A stretch of 8,126 nucleotides of DNA from Olsenella sp. (lineage in GTDB: Bacteria; Actinomycetota; Coriobacteriia; Coriobacteriales; Atopobiaceae). Positions 7,354 to 8,126 of this stretch are shown in pieces. The notes beneath the pieces are model-generated. The model was given only the letters and a program-made list of their open reading frames with translations. It did no database searches and was not told the origin of the DNA. A program made the position numbers and the translations under genes. The first letter of the stretch is position 1; each line of letters opens with the position of its first letter. The stretch is from assembly GCA_015062715.1 (NCBI GenBank), contig SUUD01000083.1:1-8126 (forward strand), in the 5' to 3' direction.

Positions 7354-8126
7354 CTAGACCAGGTACTCGGCGATCTGGACGGCGTTGGTCGCGGCGCCCT
7401 TGCGGATCTGGTCGCCACAGCACCACAGCGTGATGGCGTTCACGCCGTCGGGGGCGGAGGTGTCGCGACGGATGCGGCCCACGTAGATGAGGTCCTGGTC
7501 GCTCGTGTCGAGCGGCATGGGGTACGCCAGGGCGTCGATGTCGTCGACGACCTTGACGCCCGGGGCGGCCTCGAGCAGCGCGCGGGCCTCGTCGGGCGTG
7601 ATGGGACGCTCGAACTCGGCGGTGATGGACTCGGAGTGCGAGCGCATGACGGGCACGCGCACGCAGGTGCAGTTGACGCGCAGCTCGGGCAGGTGGCAGA
7701 TCTTCCTGCCCTCGCGGCCCATCTTGAGCTCCTCGTCGGTGTAGTCGTTCTCGCCGAAGCCGCTGATCTGCGGGATGAGGTTGCAGGCCAGCTGGTAGGC
7801 GAAGGGCTTGGTCTCGCCCACCGGCTCGCCGTTGGCCACGCAGGCAAGCTCGCGCACGAGCTCGTCGAGGCCGGGCTTGCCGGCACCGGAGGCCGCCTGG
7901 TAGGTGCTCGCGATGATGCGCTTGAGGCCCGCCGCCTGGTGCAGCGGCCACAGGGGCACGAGGCCGATGATCGTGGCGCAGTTGGGGTTCGCGATGATGC
8001 CGGCCGGGTGGTTGGCGATGTCGGCGGCGTTGATCTCGGGGATGACCAGGGGCACGTCCTCGTCCAGGCGGAAGGCGTGGCTGTTGTCGACGCACACCGC
8101 GCCGCGCTTGACGGCCTCGGGCATAA
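7354..8126 (-). CDS. asd: Aspartate-semialdehyde dehydrogenase (partial, N-terminus beyond right edge)
   Basis: It reduces aspartyl-4-phosphate to aspartate-4-semialdehyde with NADPH, the branch point to lysine/diaminopimelate, threonine and methionine. The visible 257 or so codons cover the C-terminal three quarters of a protein usually 330-350 long; the N-terminal Gly-rich NADP motif is outside. Numbering from the first visible Met: RGAVCVDNSHAFRLDEDVPL (7-26), VIPEIN, then catalytic Cys49 in NPNCATI, STYQAASGAG with Gln76 (73-82), GENDYTDEE, RVPVMRSHSES with the active-site His163, and the C-terminal DGVNAITLWCCGDQIRKGAA. That first Met (complement of 8124-8122) is internal by comparison with the family, not the true start. 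The stop TAG is at 7356-7354, followed by hairpins that probably end the transcript. Confidence 0.95.
   Translation of the reverse strand, partial: MPEAVKRGAVCVDNSHAFRLDEDVPLVIPEINAADIANHPAGIIANPNCATIIGLVPLWPLHQAAGLKRIIASTYQAASGAGKPGLDELVRELACVANGEPVGETKPFAYQLACNLIPQISGFGENDYTDEELKMGREGRKICHLPELRVNCTCVRVPVMRSHSESITAEFERPITPDEARALLEAAPGVKVVDDIDALAYPMPLDTSDQDLIYVGRIRRDTSAPDGVNAITLWCCGDQIRKGAATNAVQIAEYLV

Overview
The window reads as ordinary chromosomal DNA from a GC-rich bacterium. The GC-rich third codon positions, dense gene packing, strong purine-rich ribosome binding sites and the flavour of the proteins (an NADP-type glutamate dehydrogenase, a small flavin split-barrel protein, a CarA with an extra loop) suggest an anaerobic actinobacterium of the Coriobacteriia (Olsenella/Atopobium/Collinsella type). 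That placement is inference; no rRNA or marker gene here proves it.

Layout, left to right. Positions 1-3753 hold carB (cut by the left edge, its C-terminal quarter missing) and carA, both on the minus strand. They overlap by one base (TAATG) and encode the two subunits of carbamoyl-phosphate synthetase, which feeds both pyrimidine and arginine synthesis. Upstream of carA is a structured leader of about 160 nt. It holds a small candidate leader ORF with its own Shine-Dalgarno, a terminator-like hairpin, and a second copy of one hairpin arm that could instead pair with the first hairpin or with the carA start codon. Next come the intrinsic terminator of gdhA and then gdhA itself (minus strand), encoding glutamate dehydrogenase, which assimilates ammonium into glutamate.

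A divergent gene on the plus strand (5631-6269) encodes a small secreted lipoprotein of unknown function with its own promoter-like sequence. It converges on a minus-strand tRNA unit, tRNA-His(GUG) then tRNA-Lys(CUU), with a perfect TATAAT box in front and a clear terminator behind. The convergent gap carries a long REP-like inverted repeat. Further right are a 133-residue pyridoxamine-phosphate-oxidase-like flavin protein (minus), a divergent tRNA-Arg(UCU) with an extended -10 promoter and a GC-rich terminator (plus), and the 3' three quarters of asd (aspartate-semialdehyde dehydrogenase, minus), cut by the right edge.

The known genes belong to nitrogen and amino-acid metabolism: GdhA makes glutamate, CarAB uses glutamine nitrogen for carbamoyl phosphate, and Asd starts the lysine/threonine/methionine branch from aspartate. 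I see no mobile element, CRISPR array, toxin-antitoxin or defence cassette. The most promising candidate for something undescribed is the carA leader, whose architecture would suit attenuation by arginine or pyrimidine supply. The REP-like repeat and the altered glutaminase loop of CarA come next.
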